64,000 nt of DNA from an uncultured Gemmiger sp. (GCF_934561205.1 NZ_CAKTFU010000008.1:1-64000), one strand, 5' to 3'; counted from the first letter of the stretch, positions 12,342 through 21,754 are shown. Made by a program: numbers and translations. The notes: generated by a model from the sequence alone, not told the origin.

Positions 12342-13039
12342 TGGCAGAATTTTTTGCAGACAAGCAATGGACGACCTTTATGCAGGTGCTGCCCACCCTG
12401 CCGTTTGAAACGTGGGAAACCATCTGGTCCACCTGTTTGGCCACGCTGCTGGCGCTGGTCATCGGCTTGCCGCTGGGCGTATGCCTTGTCACCGGCGAGA
12501 AGGACGGCGTGCGCCCCCTACCCCGCTGGCTGATGGCGCTGCTGAACGGCCTTATCAACCTGCTGCGCAGCGTGCCGTTTTTGATTTTGATGATCATCGT
12601 CATTCCGCTGTCCCGTTTGATCGTGGGCACCTCCATCGGCACGGTGGCGTCCATTGTGCCGCTGGTGATCGCGTCCTTCCCGTTTGTGTCGCGTCTGGTC
12701 GAGACCAGCATGCGCGAGGTGGACGCCGGTGTCATTGAGGCCGCACAGAGCATGGGTGCATCGCCCCTGCAAATTATTATGAAGGTGATGATCCCCGAAA
12801 GTATGCCCAGCCTTGTGGCGAACATCACGATCGCCGCTACGACCATCATGGGCTACGGCGCCATGGCGGGCATCATCGGCGGCGGGGGCTTAGGCAAGGT
12901 GGCCATCAACTACGGCTACTACCGTTTCAACGTGGTGTTGGAATTTGTGGCCACGGCACTGCTGGTCGTGCTGGTGCAGGTCCTGCAGACCGTCGGCACC
13001 AAGCTGGCCGTCAAGTGCGACAAGAGAATCCAGAAATAA
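12341..13039 (+). CDS. metI: Methionine ABC transporter permease MetI
   Basis: The 232-aa membrane protein has about five TM segments and the permease EAA loop (EAAQSMGASPLQIIMKVMIPES, given here as a landmark near residues 133-153) that contacts MetN. The length matches the MetI family (about 215-235 aa). It forms the membrane channel of the methionine importer. A strong terminator follows 3 bp after the stop. Confidence 0.94.
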   Translation: MAEFFADKQWTTFMQVLPTLPFETWETIWSTCLATLLALVIGLPLGVCLVTGEKDGVRPLPRWLMALLNGLINLLRSVPFLILMIIVIPLSRLIVGTSIGTVASIVPLVIASFPFVSRLVETSMREVDAGVIEAAQSMGASPLQIIMKVMIPESMPSLVANITIAATTIMGYGAMAGIIGGGGLGKVAINYGYYRFNVVLEFVATALLVVLVQVLQTVGTKLAVKCDKRIQK

Positions 13040-13042
13040 AAA

Positions 13043-13078
13043 GGTTCGGCACTCCGCAAGGGGTGCCGATCCTTTTTT
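13043..13078 (+). terminator. Terminator of metNI
   Basis: GGTTCGGCACTCC and GGGGTGCCGATCC form a long stem with loop GCAA, followed by six T residues. Confidence 0.85.
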
Positions 13079-13124
13079 GCAAGCGGAGATGCGCCGCCTT
13101 TCGGGGCGGCGCATCTCCGCTTGC
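13079..13124. terminator. Long hairpin between metI and the phosphatase gene
   Basis: An about 20-bp stem (GCAAGCGGAGATGCGCCGCC with its reverse complement) lies between the convergent metNI and 13130-13936 transcripts. It has no strong T-run and may act as a convergent-gene barrier. Confidence 0.6.
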
Positions 13125-13129
13125 TTGCT

Positions 13130-13936
13130 TCAATTTTCCAGATAAAACGCCCGCAATGCGGCCAGTTTATCCGCTGTCAGGCCGAACTCGGCGGCAAAAT
13201 AGCTGTCGTAGTCGGGGTATTTTTCCAGGATAGCGTCGATGGCTCCCTCGCCCATTTTGCGGCTGACACCCTCCACGGGCAGCAGCAGCGGCCACTCGGC
13301 TTTGGGCTTATTGTGCAAAAAGCCTTCGATGACGGGGCGGCGGTAGACGTTGGTCAAAAGGTAATCCGTCACGGCGTCGCGGCGGGACACCCCCAGCGCC
13401 AGCAAGATCAGCATGGCGGCAATGCCGGTGCGGTCCTTGCCGCAGGTGCAGTGAAAAAGCAGCGGTACACGGTGGTTTTCCAGCAGTGAGAACAGTTCCT
13501 TATACGCCGCATTGCCGAACGGCATCTCCCTGTACAGCGCACTAAACCAGTCAAAATCGTGCACCGTGTGCCCGACCTCGCGCTCAAAGGCTGCTTTCTC
13601 GGCGTTCAGGCGCTCGATTCCTCTGGGCGAATAATCCATCTCTGCCCCATCGGGGTAGCACATGCCGCAGACGCGGCGGTAGTGTGCGCCGGGCAGCGGC
13701 GGGTCGGGGTGGGCGGCGGCCTCACCCGCGCTGCGCAGGTCCAGAATTTCGCGCAGGTGCAGGCTTTGCAGCAGGGCCTGGTCGGCCTCGCCCTGCAGGG
13801 CGTCCAGACTTCCGCCGCGGAACAGCAGCCCCCGACGCACACGGCGGCCGTCGGCCGTGGGGTAGCCGCCCAAGTCGCGGAAATTCCCCGCCCCGACAAA
13901 GGGCAGCTGCGTTCCCGGCTTAGTTGCCGTCGTCAT
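13130..13936 (-). CDS. Tyrosine-protein phosphatase (Y_phosphatase3 type)
   Basis: The 268-aa protein has the cysteine phosphatase P-loop HCTCGKDRTG (Cys and Arg of C-x5-R, near residue 165) and an upstream NFRDLGGY motif near residue 18, typical of bacterial tyrosine/serine or lipid phosphatases of PF13350. The substrate is unknown. Its start overlaps the end of the upstream oxidoreductase gene by 17 bp, indicating one transcript. Confidence 0.88.
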   Translation of the reverse strand: MTTATKPGTQLPFVGAGNFRDLGGYPTADGRRVRRGLLFRGGSLDALQGEADQALLQSLHLREILDLRSAGEAAAHPDPPLPGAHYRRVCGMCYPDGAEMDYSPRGIERLNAEKAAFEREVGHTVHDFDWFSALYREMPFGNAAYKELFSLLENHRVPLLFHCTCGKDRTGIAAMLILLALGVSRRDAVTDYLLTNVYRRPVIEGFLHNKPKAEWPLLLPVEGVSRKMGEGAIDAILEKYPDYDSYFAAEFGLTADKLAALRAFYLEN

Positions 13937-15200
13937 ATTCTACCGCCGGGACGTTGGCGTACTCGTCAGGCAAATCGGGCGGCAGGGTCTGCATATACTC
14001 GTGCATGGCCTCGGCCACCGTCTTGCTGTACGCCACCGCCTCGACCACGGTGCGCGCGCCCTTGACGGCGTCGCCGCTGGCGAAGATGCCGGGCACGCTG
14101 GTGCGGCCCACCTCGTCGGTTTCGAACAGGCCGCGCGGGGTGGTTTTCAGGTCGTGGTTGCTCTCGGTGATGGTGGTGCAGGGGCCTTGGCTGATGGACA
14201 CAATGACGCTGTCCGCCGGGTAGAGCTTTTCGCTGCCGGGCAGGTCGGTCAGGGTGCCGTCCTCGCTCTCCTGTACGTCACGGAAAACAACGCCCTTGTC
14301 GGTGATCTCCACCGGCTTTTTGTTGTAGAAGAAGTCCACACCCTCCAGCTTGGCATAGCTGGCCTCGTACTCGCTGGCGGTGATCTTCTGCGTCAGAGAG
14401 AAGCACTCGACATGGCGGGTGCCGTGGCGCAGCGCCGTGCGGGCGACGTCCATGGCGGCATTGCCCGCGCCGATGACGATGACGCGGCTGCCCAGATGGT
14501 AGACATCGGGGTTTTGCAGGTAGTTGATGGCATAGTGTACGTTGCCCAGGCTTTCGCCCTTGATGTGCAGCGTGTTGGGACGCCAGACGCCGGTGCCGAT
14601 GAAGATAGCCTTGTAGCCGTCGCGGAAAAGGTCATCCAGCTTGAGCGCCTTGCCCACGTCGGTGTTGGGGCGCACCTTGATGCCCTTTAAGCGCAGGTGG
14701 CGGTACTCGAAGTCGTCCAGCACCGACTTGGGCAGACGAAATTCGGGGATGCCGTAGCGCAGCACGCCGCCGATCTTATCGTGGCTTTCAAAGATGGTGA
14801 CATCGTAGCCGTAGCGCGCCAGAATGACCGCAATGGTCAGGCCCGCGGGGCCCGAACCGATGATGGCCACCCGCTTGCCGTTGGCGGGCGCAGGGCCTTG
14901 CACCATCTTGCTGGCGTAGGTGGAGGATATGTAGTTCTCGATGACCGAGAAGTGCACCGGCGTACCCTTGATGCCGCGCACACAGTGGCCCTCGCACTGG
15001 TTTTCGTGGTTGCACACCAGCGAGCAGACGGTGGTCAGCGGGTTGTTTTCAAACAGCATACGGCCGGCCTCGTCCAGCTTGTTGGCCTTGAGCAGACGGA
15101 TGACTTCCGGGATGTTGGTGTGGATGGGGCACCCCTGCTGGCAGCGGGGCACCTTGCAGCCCAGACACTGGTTGGCTTCATCCATAACGTGCAATGCCAT
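13920..15200 (-). CDS. FAD/NAD(P)-dependent oxidoreductase, glutamate-synthase small-subunit type
   Basis: The 426-aa protein begins with a Cys cluster (CLGCKVPRCQQGCPIHTNIP, residues about 13-32) that binds Fe-S in the GltD/NfnB/SudA group. Two nucleotide-binding folds follow: FAD at IIGSGPAGLTIA (near 113) and NAD(P) at VIGAGNAAMDVA (near 245). Such proteins shuttle electrons between NAD(P)H and a partner. No gltB-like partner is nearby, so the physiological role is uncertain. The ribosome site is AAGGAG. Confidence 0.85.
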   Translation of the reverse strand: MALHVMDEANQCLGCKVPRCQQGCPIHTNIPEVIRLLKANKLDEAGRMLFENNPLTTVCSLVCNHENQCEGHCVRGIKGTPVHFSVIENYISSTYASKMVQGPAPANGKRVAIIGSGPAGLTIAVILARYGYDVTIFESHDKIGGVLRYGIPEFRLPKSVLDDFEYRHLRLKGIKVRPNTDVGKALKLDDLFRDGYKAIFIGTGVWRPNTLHIKGESLGNVHYAINYLQNPDVYHLGSRVIVIGAGNAAMDVARTALRHGTRHVECFSLTQKITASEYEASYAKLEGVDFFYNKKPVEITDKGVVFRDVQESEDGTLTDLPGSEKLYPADSVIVSISQGPCTTITESNHDLKTTPRGLFETDEVGRTSVPGIFASGDAVKGARTVVEAVAYSKTVAEAMHEYMQTLPPDLPDEYANVPAVEYDDGN

Positions 15201-15248
15201 AGTAAACTCCTTTTCATGTGAAAGAGAACGGATTTTGTCCTGATAGAA

Positions 15249-16412
15249 TCATAATACCACCGGTTTCATGGTAAAGGCAAGTCCCATCGGGCCGGTTTTC
15301 TCTCGGCACAATGCCGAAAAATCAACCATTTTACTGTGCAGGTTGCCAATTTGCACTGCCTGCGCCCCGCTGCGCTGCAAATCGGCCAGCGCCGTGCCCG
15401 CCGGCAGCGCCGCATTTTTCAAGCGCGGCAAGGCAGATTTCCGCGCGCCCAGCACCTGGATATACGGCAGCGGCGGCAAATCGGGCGGGATATGCAGCGC
15501 CGCGTCCAGCGCGAGGCGGCGCAGCCGCGCGTGGGGGTAACGCTTGGTTTTTAGCAGGGCGTACAGCTCCTCTCGGTCGGCGGCCGTGCGCACGGCGGCG
15601 GCCAGGCGGTTTTCCAGTCCCTCATTGACCGAGCGCACTCCGGCGAAATCCGCGGCGGTCTGTGTGCGCAGCAAAGCCAGCAGCGCCGTGTCAAATTTAA
15701 CGCTGCTGCGCAAAAGTCCGTCCGCCCTCGCCTGTAAATACAGCGTCTGTGCTTCGGCGGGCACAAAGGGTGCCCAATCGGCAACGGGCAGCGTACGCAG
15801 GTAGCCGGCACTGGCCATGGCCACACCTCCGTGCTGTCCCGTGGTGCCGCCGTGCCCCGTGCCCAGGCGCGGCAGCGGCAGCGGGGTCATGGCTGCCTTT
15901 TGGGTCAAAATTGCCTTGCAGTATTCGATGCCCAGGATGTTGTTCGGCTCCCGCAGCAGCGCCCCCATGCCGGGGCAGGCAGCCTCGGCAGCGACAGCGC
16001 GGGCGGCGGCAAAGGTTTGCCCCGCGTCCAGATTTTTGTGCAATTCATCGTTAATTTTTTCACTTAGCAGGATTCGGGCGGCCTTCATCAGCAGCGCGGC
16101 GTTCGGGGTTTCCGCCCCAAAGGCCAGCGTGTCACAGCCCAGAGCTGCCAGCAGCCGCACCCCTGCGGCGGCAAACGCTTCCGCCCCGGCGCAGGCATAC
16201 GGGGCGGGCAGCGCCGCGACCAGGTCCGCCCCGCTTGCCAGCGCCGCGCGCACCCGCACCGATTCGGGCAGAATGGGTACCTCGCCCCGCTGCACGGCCC
16301 CTGCACTCATCGCCACGGCAATGCAGTCCGCCCCGGCGGCGCGCGCCGCCGCCAGCTGCGCCGCATGACCGTTGTGAAAGGGGTTATACTCGGCAATAAT
16401 GCCCACAAACAT
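15249..16412 (-). CDS. tmcAL: tRNA(Met) cytidine acetate ligase TmcAL
   Basis: The 387-aa protein starts with the nucleotidyltransferase signature GIIAEYNPFHNGH, and has AMSAGAVQRGE and NILGIEYCKAI landmarks of the YlbM/TmcAL family. TmcAL activates acetate with ATP and transfers the acetyl group to C34 of elongator tRNA-Met (ac4C). The gene is divergent from ackA, whose product also uses acetate and ATP. The Ala/Arg-rich sequence matches the host's high GC. Confidence 0.9.
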   Translation of the reverse strand: MFVGIIAEYNPFHNGHAAQLAAARAAGADCIAVAMSAGAVQRGEVPILPESVRVRAALASGADLVAALPAPYACAGAEAFAAAGVRLLAALGCDTLAFGAETPNAALLMKAARILLSEKINDELHKNLDAGQTFAAARAVAAEAACPGMGALLREPNNILGIEYCKAILTQKAAMTPLPLPRLGTGHGGTTGQHGGVAMASAGYLRTLPVADWAPFVPAEAQTLYLQARADGLLRSSVKFDTALLALLRTQTAADFAGVRSVNEGLENRLAAAVRTAADREELYALLKTKRYPHARLRRLALDAALHIPPDLPPLPYIQVLGARKSALPRLKNAALPAGTALADLQRSGAQAVQIGNLHSKMVDFSALCREKTGPMGLAFTMKPVVL

Positions 16413-16464
16413 AGGGTTCCTCCTCGGATGCGCAAAAAATGTGCGCTGTAAAGAAAAGCAGCGC

Positions 16465-16493
16465 TTGAAAATTATCTCTTTCCATTATATAAT
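16465..16493 (+). promoter_or_regulatory. Promoter of ackA
   Basis: TTGAAA (16465-16470) and TATAAT (16488-16493) are separated by 17 bp, 55 bp before the ackA start. Confidence 0.8.
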
Positions 16494-16548
16494 AAAATCG
16501 ACGATTGGAAAAGGGGTACGCCCCAAGAAAACAAGGAGGACTCCAGCA

Positions 16549-17760
16549 ATGAAGATTCTGGTTATCAACTGCGGTTCGTCCAGCCTGAAGTATCAGCTCA
16601 TCGACATGGACGGCGAGAAGGTACTGTGCAAGGGTCTGTGCGAGCGCATCGGCATGGAAAGCAGCATGATCACCCATGATGCCAACGGCGTAAAGGCCAC
16701 CACGCCCGCCATCTTCCCCACCCACACCGAGGCTTTCGCCGAGGTTGTCAAGAAGATGACCTCCGGTCAGGGCAAGGTCATCGACAATGTTTCCGAGATC
16801 GACGCTATCGGCCACCGCGTGGTCCACGGCGGCGAAAAGTTCAAGGAAAGCTGCCTGATCACCCCTGAGGTCGTCACCGCCATCCACGACCTCAGCCCCT
16901 TGGCGCCCCTGCACAACCCCGCCGCCATTCTGGGTATTCAGGCCTCCTACAAGGTTTTCGGTGCCGACAAGCCCAACATTGCTGTGTTTGACACCGCCTT
17001 CCACTCCACCATGCCCCCGAAGGCCTACATGTACGCCATCCCCTACGAGTACTACGAGAAGTACGGCGTGCGCCGCTACGGCTTCCACGGCACCAGCCAC
17101 AAGTATGTCAGCCACCGCGCCGCCGAGTTCCTGGAGGAGCCTATTGAGCGCCTGAAGCTCATCACCTGCCACCTGGGCAACGGTTCCTCCATCGCCGCTG
17201 TCGACCAGGGCAAGGTCATCGACACCTCCATGGGCATGACCCCGCTGGCTGGCCTGATGATGGGTACCCGCTGCGGCGACCTGGACCCCAGCGTGGTCAA
17301 CTACCTGAAGTACAACCTGGAGATCACCGGCCATGAGCTGGACGAGATTTTGAACAAGAAGTCCGGTCTGCTGGGTGTTTCCGGCGTGTCCAGCGATAAG
17401 CGCGACGTCGAGGAAGCCGCCGAGCACGGCAACGTGCGCGCACAGCTGGCCAGCGACATGCTGAACTACCAGATCAAAAAGACCATCGGCAGCTACATTG
17501 CCGCCATGGGCGGCGTGGACGCCATCGTCTTTACGGGCGGCATCGGCGAGCATGACGCCGACTCCCGCGCCAAGATCTGCCATCACATGGACTGGCTGGG
17601 CATCCGCATCGACACCGACAAGAACCGCGACGCCCACAAGCAGAGCACCGACGTTGTCGAAGTGACCGCCTGGGGCGCCCGTGTGCGCACGCTGATCATC
17701 GAAACCAACGAGGAATTGATGATTGCCCGCGACACCAAGGAAGTTGTCGAAAAGCTGTAA
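16549..17760 (+). CDS. ackA: Acetate kinase
   Basis: The 403-aa protein starts MKILVINCGSSSLKYQL at 16549 after AAGGAGG. It has the family signatures (NCGSSSLKY; YGFHGTSHKYVS near 175; LGNGSSIAAV near 210; FTGGIGEHD near 325). It converts acetyl phosphate and ADP to acetate and ATP, the energy-yielding step after pyruvate formate-lyase (pflB in this window). No pta gene is visible nearby. Length is normal, and a strong terminator follows. Confidence 0.97.
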   Translation: MKILVINCGSSSLKYQLIDMDGEKVLCKGLCERIGMESSMITHDANGVKATTPAIFPTHTEAFAEVVKKMTSGQGKVIDNVSEIDAIGHRVVHGGEKFKESCLITPEVVTAIHDLSPLAPLHNPAAILGIQASYKVFGADKPNIAVFDTAFHSTMPPKAYMYAIPYEYYEKYGVRRYGFHGTSHKYVSHRAAEFLEEPIERLKLITCHLGNGSSIAAVDQGKVIDTSMGMTPLAGLMMGTRCGDLDPSVVNYLKYNLEITGHELDEILNKKSGLLGVSGVSSDKRDVEEAAEHGNVRAQLASDMLNYQIKKTIGSYIAAMGGVDAIVFTGGIGEHDADSRAKICHHMDWLGIRIDTDKNRDAHKQSTDVVEVTAWGARVRTLIIETNEELMIARDTKEVVEKL

Positions 17761-17777
17761 AACCACATAGAACACCG

Positions 17778-17810
17778 ACGGGGGCCGCTGCAATGTGCAG
17801 CGGCCCCCGT
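17778..17810 (+). terminator. Terminator of ackA
   Basis: A perfect 15-bp stem starting ACGGGGGCCGCTGCA with loop ATG and followed by TTTC lies 18 bp after the ackA stop. Confidence 0.75.
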
Positions 17811-17867
17811 TTCTATAATGTAGCAATCGCCGCATTACGCTGACTGAGGTTTATTGACAGTCTGCGG

Positions 17868-17901
17868 CGGGGACGGGCTGTTCGAATCCTCGGCACTCCA
17901 A
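17868..17901 (+). other. Possible tRNA 3'-end fragment
   Basis: TTCGAATCC followed by TCGGCACTCCA resembles the T-loop and 3' strand of a tRNA, but the matching 5' half of the T stem and the rest of the cloverleaf are missing. Such remnants often mark the edge of elements integrated in tRNA genes, and the AT-rich island begins about 100 bp further on. Confidence 0.3.
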
Positions 17902-17949
17902 GACAAAAAAGCCGTTTGTACCGGGATACGGTACAAACGGCTTTTTGTC
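17902..17949. terminator. Bidirectional terminator
   Basis: GACAAAAAAGCCGTTTGTACCG pairs with its full complement across loop GGATA, giving A- and T-runs on both sides; the arms are about 21 bp. It sits between the ackA region and the AT-rich island. Confidence 0.8.
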
Positions 17950-18045
17950 TGAGTGTGATAAAAAAGATACCCTTTTCTTGTGACCGCATTGTCGGTTTTC
18001 TGTTAGGTACATCCTTATTTTCACAAGATTCTTTCCTTAACAGAA

Positions 18046-19494
18046 TTATCCATCAATTAACCTGTTGGAAAGTTCAATTATATTGACAGTTTCAAAGTTA
18101 TAGTTGAAAATTGATGCTATAATAATCTGATTTCCCGAAAAGTCTCTTTTTAATATATTTATCATTCGTTCAACGTTAGACGGATCAACTTCTTTACCAC
18201 TGGGGGAGTCTAAAATAATCGGAAGCTTTATTCCCAAATATTTCTCAATTTCTATGATATATGCCAATCGAAACGCAAAGACCATTTTATGCAGCATTGC
18301 ACCAGAAAGTTCTTTCAAGTTAGACGTAAACAAATACGCTTGGCTTATTGTTTCACTGTTTCCTACTCCCAGTTCCTCTGCATATTTCACCATGTTTGTG
18401 TAAAGGGATGTCACGACTTTTGCATCTGACTTTGTTTTTTTGGATATCTCGGCACGAACTTCTCTTAATGTTTTTTCTAAACGTTTTGTTTCCTTTTCTA
18501 TTCCTCTTGCATCAATAGGAACCGCTGCAATTTTTTTGTCAAAAATGTCGATCATGCTTTCCGACTGGAAAAAAGCCAGTTGTTCTTCTTCCGCATTTTG
18601 CTCCTTTCGGACGCCTGCCAATTGATTCATGACAGATTTGAGTTCCGCCGACACTATTTTTCGTTTAGTTCCTAAAAAACTGATCGTATCTGCAAGTCCT
18701 ACAATAGAGTCCGCTTTCACCGGAAACATTGTCCCATCTGGTAACTGAATCACAAGTTTCATTTCAGCTATATATTGACGGGTACGCTTATTATTGGAAA
18801 GGCTTTGATCAATCCTTCTCAACTCGCTTTGCAGATTCTTTTGTTGAATTAGTAATTGCGCTATGGCTGCATCTGATTCAACGCTGTACGAATCCGATAC
18901 GAGCGTTCCGCTTTCAGCAATAACTTCCTCGCGATATTTTGCCACGCTGGCCATTTGACGATACTTAGAAAGTTCTTTCGAAAGCTGCGCTTCTTTAGCA
19001 ATCAAAGCGTTACAGTCACATCCTGAGAGTCCTCGAATTAATTCTTCGATATTAAATCTTATGCTTCCTATTACAGTACCACGATTTAGAAGTGTCCATC
19101 CTTTTTCTTGATCCACATAAATTGCACCAAGTATATTGTCTAAAACATCGACATTCTCTGTACCAAAAAGTTTTGCATGAAGTTCATGTAGTTGATGCGG
19201 CAAAATATATGTTTTCTTTTCACCATTAATGGTAGTCTCAATGAAATCGTCCGCATAACGCAAGAGTGTCACATCTCCCAGCGCATCACAGAAAATTTTA
19301 CTTCCCACCTCGCACCGTTCAAAGTTGATTTTTCGTGTATTCGGGATATTGTAGCCGAGAGAATATAACATAAACCGAAGTAGTGTTGTTTTCCCGCAGC
19401 TGTTTTTCTTGCTAAATATAAGATTTGCGCCATCTGTGAATTCGAATTTTCGTTCTGTAAAGCCTTCTTTTATACGAACCGATTTGAAAATCAC
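18046..19494 (-). CDS. SMC/Rad50-like ABC ATPase of a Lamassu/ABC-3C-type defence pair (LmuB-like)
   Basis: The 482-aa protein begins with an ABC half-domain: a P-loop variant IFSKKNSCGKTTLLRF near residue 30, in which the first Gly is Ser. Coiled-coil segments follow (about 160-240 and 280-360) around a CDC motif near residue 160 that may form a zinc-hook-like turn. The C-terminal half-domain has a signature-like LSGAMLHKM (near 395) and a Walker B-like LPIILDSPSGKEV with Ser after Asp. This is the compact SMC layout of LmuB/ABC-3C ATPases. Its start overlaps the stop of the upstream nuclease gene (ATGA). Shorter than many LmuB proteins. Confidence 0.75.
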   Translation of the reverse strand: MIFKSVRIKEGFTERKFEFTDGANLIFSKKNSCGKTTLLRFMLYSLGYNIPNTRKINFERCEVGSKIFCDALGDVTLLRYADDFIETTINGEKKTYILPHQLHELHAKLFGTENVDVLDNILGAIYVDQEKGWTLLNRGTVIGSIRFNIEELIRGLSGCDCNALIAKEAQLSKELSKYRQMASVAKYREEVIAESGTLVSDSYSVESDAAIAQLLIQQKNLQSELRRIDQSLSNNKRTRQYIAEMKLVIQLPDGTMFPVKADSIVGLADTISFLGTKRKIVSAELKSVMNQLAGVRKEQNAEEEQLAFFQSESMIDIFDKKIAAVPIDARGIEKETKRLEKTLREVRAEISKKTKSDAKVVTSLYTNMVKYAEELGVGNSETISQAYLFTSNLKELSGAMLHKMVFAFRLAYIIEIEKYLGIKLPIILDSPSGKEVDPSNVERMINILKRDFSGNQIIIASIFNYNFETVNIIELSNRLIDG

Positions 19495-20507
19495 AAACTC
19501 ACCCCCTGCTTAACCTTATCAATCGTTATTCTTCTGTGAATTACATTGTATAGAACAATTTTTGTAAGAGCTTCCTTTGTCTCTTTTTCAATACCCACTA
19601 CAGAAAAGTCTTCCTGATAGTTTTCCCATGTAGCATTGATAAATTCTCGACATTTTCCCTTTGTTTTCTTATTACATGGAAATTGCGCATAATCATATAA
19701 CACTCTTGTAAAGAATTCAACTCTCTCACAACACGAATTTATTGTATTTCCATAAAGTCGCGCGACTTCGTCATAAACCCCCACATCAAATTCTTCGATG
19801 AATTCGTCATCATCACAGCGAGAAATGTCTGTCTCGTGTACTAAAATCGGCCAAATAATATCTTCTTTTGTTAGCTGAATAGACGAATCCTTTTTTGTTC
19901 CATTAATAAATACGTTTTTATTCCATACATCAAACAACCACTTACCCAGTCCATATGTAAAATTCCCATTTAATGCACCAATAAAGTCATTTACCTTTTG
20001 CATCACGAATTTATATCTTTCAGTCTCGTCATCCGTTTCAAATGGGAAAGTTTGTACTATAAATTTAGACAAATCAAGCGGTCTTTTAATCTGCTTCAGA
20101 TAATTTTGTACCAAATCCTTAGAAGATTGTGGCAAATCTTCAAATTTTCTACGTGAAGGGAACCCACCAAATACATTTCTTGAATCGGGTTCTTTAAAAG
20201 GATTTGTGGAATTCGTAATCAAAATCAGTTGCCGTGCAGATACCCTTTCAGCTCCTTCCGAAAGGGTTAGCAATGCTTTCTTCAGGTTTTCGCGAACGTG
20301 AGAAAAATCTTTACTACTTGCTTCTACCGCTTTTGCTTGGGCCAGAATTTTCTGTCCATCATTCAAAGATATTTCTATATCTTCTTCGTTTCCCTCAAGG
20401 CGCACAGATTTCAATTCTTTTATGTTTTCCAGCATAAGTACAATAGCTGCATTTCTTTGAAAATCAAAGCCGAACAACGTGGCATTTGCTCGTCGATTTT
20501 TTGGCAT
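19491..20507 (-). CDS. Cap4/DUF4297-like PD-(D/E)XK effector nuclease (LmuA-like)
   Basis: The start at 20507 (MPKNRRANATLFGFDFQ) follows GGAGG; an upstream in-frame codon lacks a ribosome site. Residues 10-65 carry the pattern of dsDNA nucleases of the Cap4/DUF4297 group: a GFDFQ helix, VRLEGNEEDIEI with acidic residues, and ILAQAKAVE giving the Q-x-K of the PD-(D/E)XK core. The rest (about 100-338) is helical and probably binds the ATPase partner. Coupled to the SMC-like gene by an ATGA overlap. Together they resemble a Lamassu/ABC-3C abortive-infection module; a third (LmuC-like) component is not seen. Confidence 0.72.
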   Translation of the reverse strand: MPKNRRANATLFGFDFQRNAAIVLMLENIKELKSVRLEGNEEDIEISLNDGQKILAQAKAVEASSKDFSHVRENLKKALLTLSEGAERVSARQLILITNSTNPFKEPDSRNVFGGFPSRRKFEDLPQSSKDLVQNYLKQIKRPLDLSKFIVQTFPFETDDETERYKFVMQKVNDFIGALNGNFTYGLGKWLFDVWNKNVFINGTKKDSSIQLTKEDIIWPILVHETDISRCDDDEFIEEFDVGVYDEVARLYGNTINSCCERVEFFTRVLYDYAQFPCNKKTKGKCREFINATWENYQEDFSVVGIEKETKEALTKIVLYNVIHRRITIDKVKQGVSL

Positions 20508-20612
20508 TGTAACATCCTCCAATTTCCAAAGGCTCACATAAAATTCCGTTTTCTTTTTATCGCCACATGATGGCGCAGAAGCATATTGGCGCACTTGGTT
20601 ATTCCACTACGA

Positions 20613-21569
20613 CTATGGTAGTTTCTTCACTTCTACTTCAAACGCGCTCTCCGTCATATTAGCACGGCGTGCAGCATCTTTAATGCTCAGCAAGCCATCC
20701 TTAACAAGACCTGCAAGAGCTGCCACTGCACCTTCGGTGCGACCTTCAGCCTTGCTCTCGTTCATCATATCCTCAACCGCTTTGCACACATCAATCACCT
20801 CCGCGTCCTCTGGAATGTCCAGAGGTGTGTTCGTTACAGCTTTGATTACTCGCGCCGCGTTCGCTTCCATAAGCATACGCGGGTTGTCGGTCAAAAATTC
20901 AGTCAATCGTTTTTTGTCTTTGGAATACTTGATGTACCCGATTACCTCTCGGAGACTTGTCGAGAATTTTTCCAAGTCCTCTTTGCTCAGTTTTGCCGGA
21001 TCAATCAAGTGAATCTGATAATCCTGCACAAAGTTCAGCAGGCTCTCATTCTTGACTGCCATCATTTCATGCAAAGACAGCGGGCCATCCCACTCATTCG
21101 CTCCAAAATGCAGCACCAACGTGATGACAGGTGTAATCTTATCATCCTTATAGAAACCAGACAGATACTCGCCCTTGCTGTGTCCTTTCGAGCCATCAGT
21201 GCGATGCTTTGCCGCTATATCCGCAACTTGCTTACCATACTGGAGCGCATCATAAATGATATTGCGAACAGGCATTGCATAGTGGATGTCCGTTTGGTTT
21301 TCGATACCCAAAAGGATGTAAGCTGCTTCGCCATCCTGTTTAATGACCGCTGATTTCAGCACATCGCGGTATTTCTGTACCGCATCATCCGGCTGGTTTC
21401 CGTTCTCGTCCTGCGCGCCAAACGGCAACGCTATTTCTGTTGTGTCCAGTTCCTGCAGCTGCGCAGGATCAACAACTGCCTTACCGCCGTAAATTAGATA
21501 GTTGAATGCATCTGCAAACACAGTATTTTCTTTCACGTAGGCTTTTGTGACCGTATCAGCCAATCCCAT
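20613..21569 (-). CDS. Rpn-family PD-(D/E)XK nuclease / putative transposase
   Basis: The 318-aa protein has the Rpn/YhgA-like N-terminal region: VFADAFNYLIYGGK (residues about 17-30), a charged helix with RDVLK, and YILLGIENQTDIHYAMPVR (about 103-120) with the Glu-x-Gln active-site pattern. The middle resembles many Clostridia Rpn proteins. The C terminus (KAEGRTEGAVAALAGLV) is also typical. These recombination-promoting nucleases are common in genomic islands. The start follows AAGGAGG. It is separated from the nuclease gene by 105 bp and is probably an independent unit. Confidence 0.85.
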   Translation of the reverse strand: MGLADTVTKAYVKENTVFADAFNYLIYGGKAVVDPAQLQELDTTEIALPFGAQDENGNQPDDAVQKYRDVLKSAVIKQDGEAAYILLGIENQTDIHYAMPVRNIIYDALQYGKQVADIAAKHRTDGSKGHSKGEYLSGFYKDDKITPVITLVLHFGANEWDGPLSLHEMMAVKNESLLNFVQDYQIHLIDPAKLSKEDLEKFSTSLREVIGYIKYSKDKKRLTEFLTDNPRMLMEANAARVIKAVTNTPLDIPEDAEVIDVCKAVEDMMNESKAEGRTEGAVAALAGLVKDGLLSIKDAARRANMTESAFEVEVKKLP

Positions 21570-21754
21570 TGGTGTACACCTCCTTACCGTTCACTTCTTA
21601 TTTTATGGTCTTATCTTACCATAAAGCGTTCATTTTATCAAGTTTTGTTTCGTTCCGGATTCTTAATTTCCCGCGAATCATTGTGTTTTCCAATCCGCAT
21701 CTGCTACTATTATCATACACTGACAATCATCACTTTTCAGAAAGGAGTTCGCTC

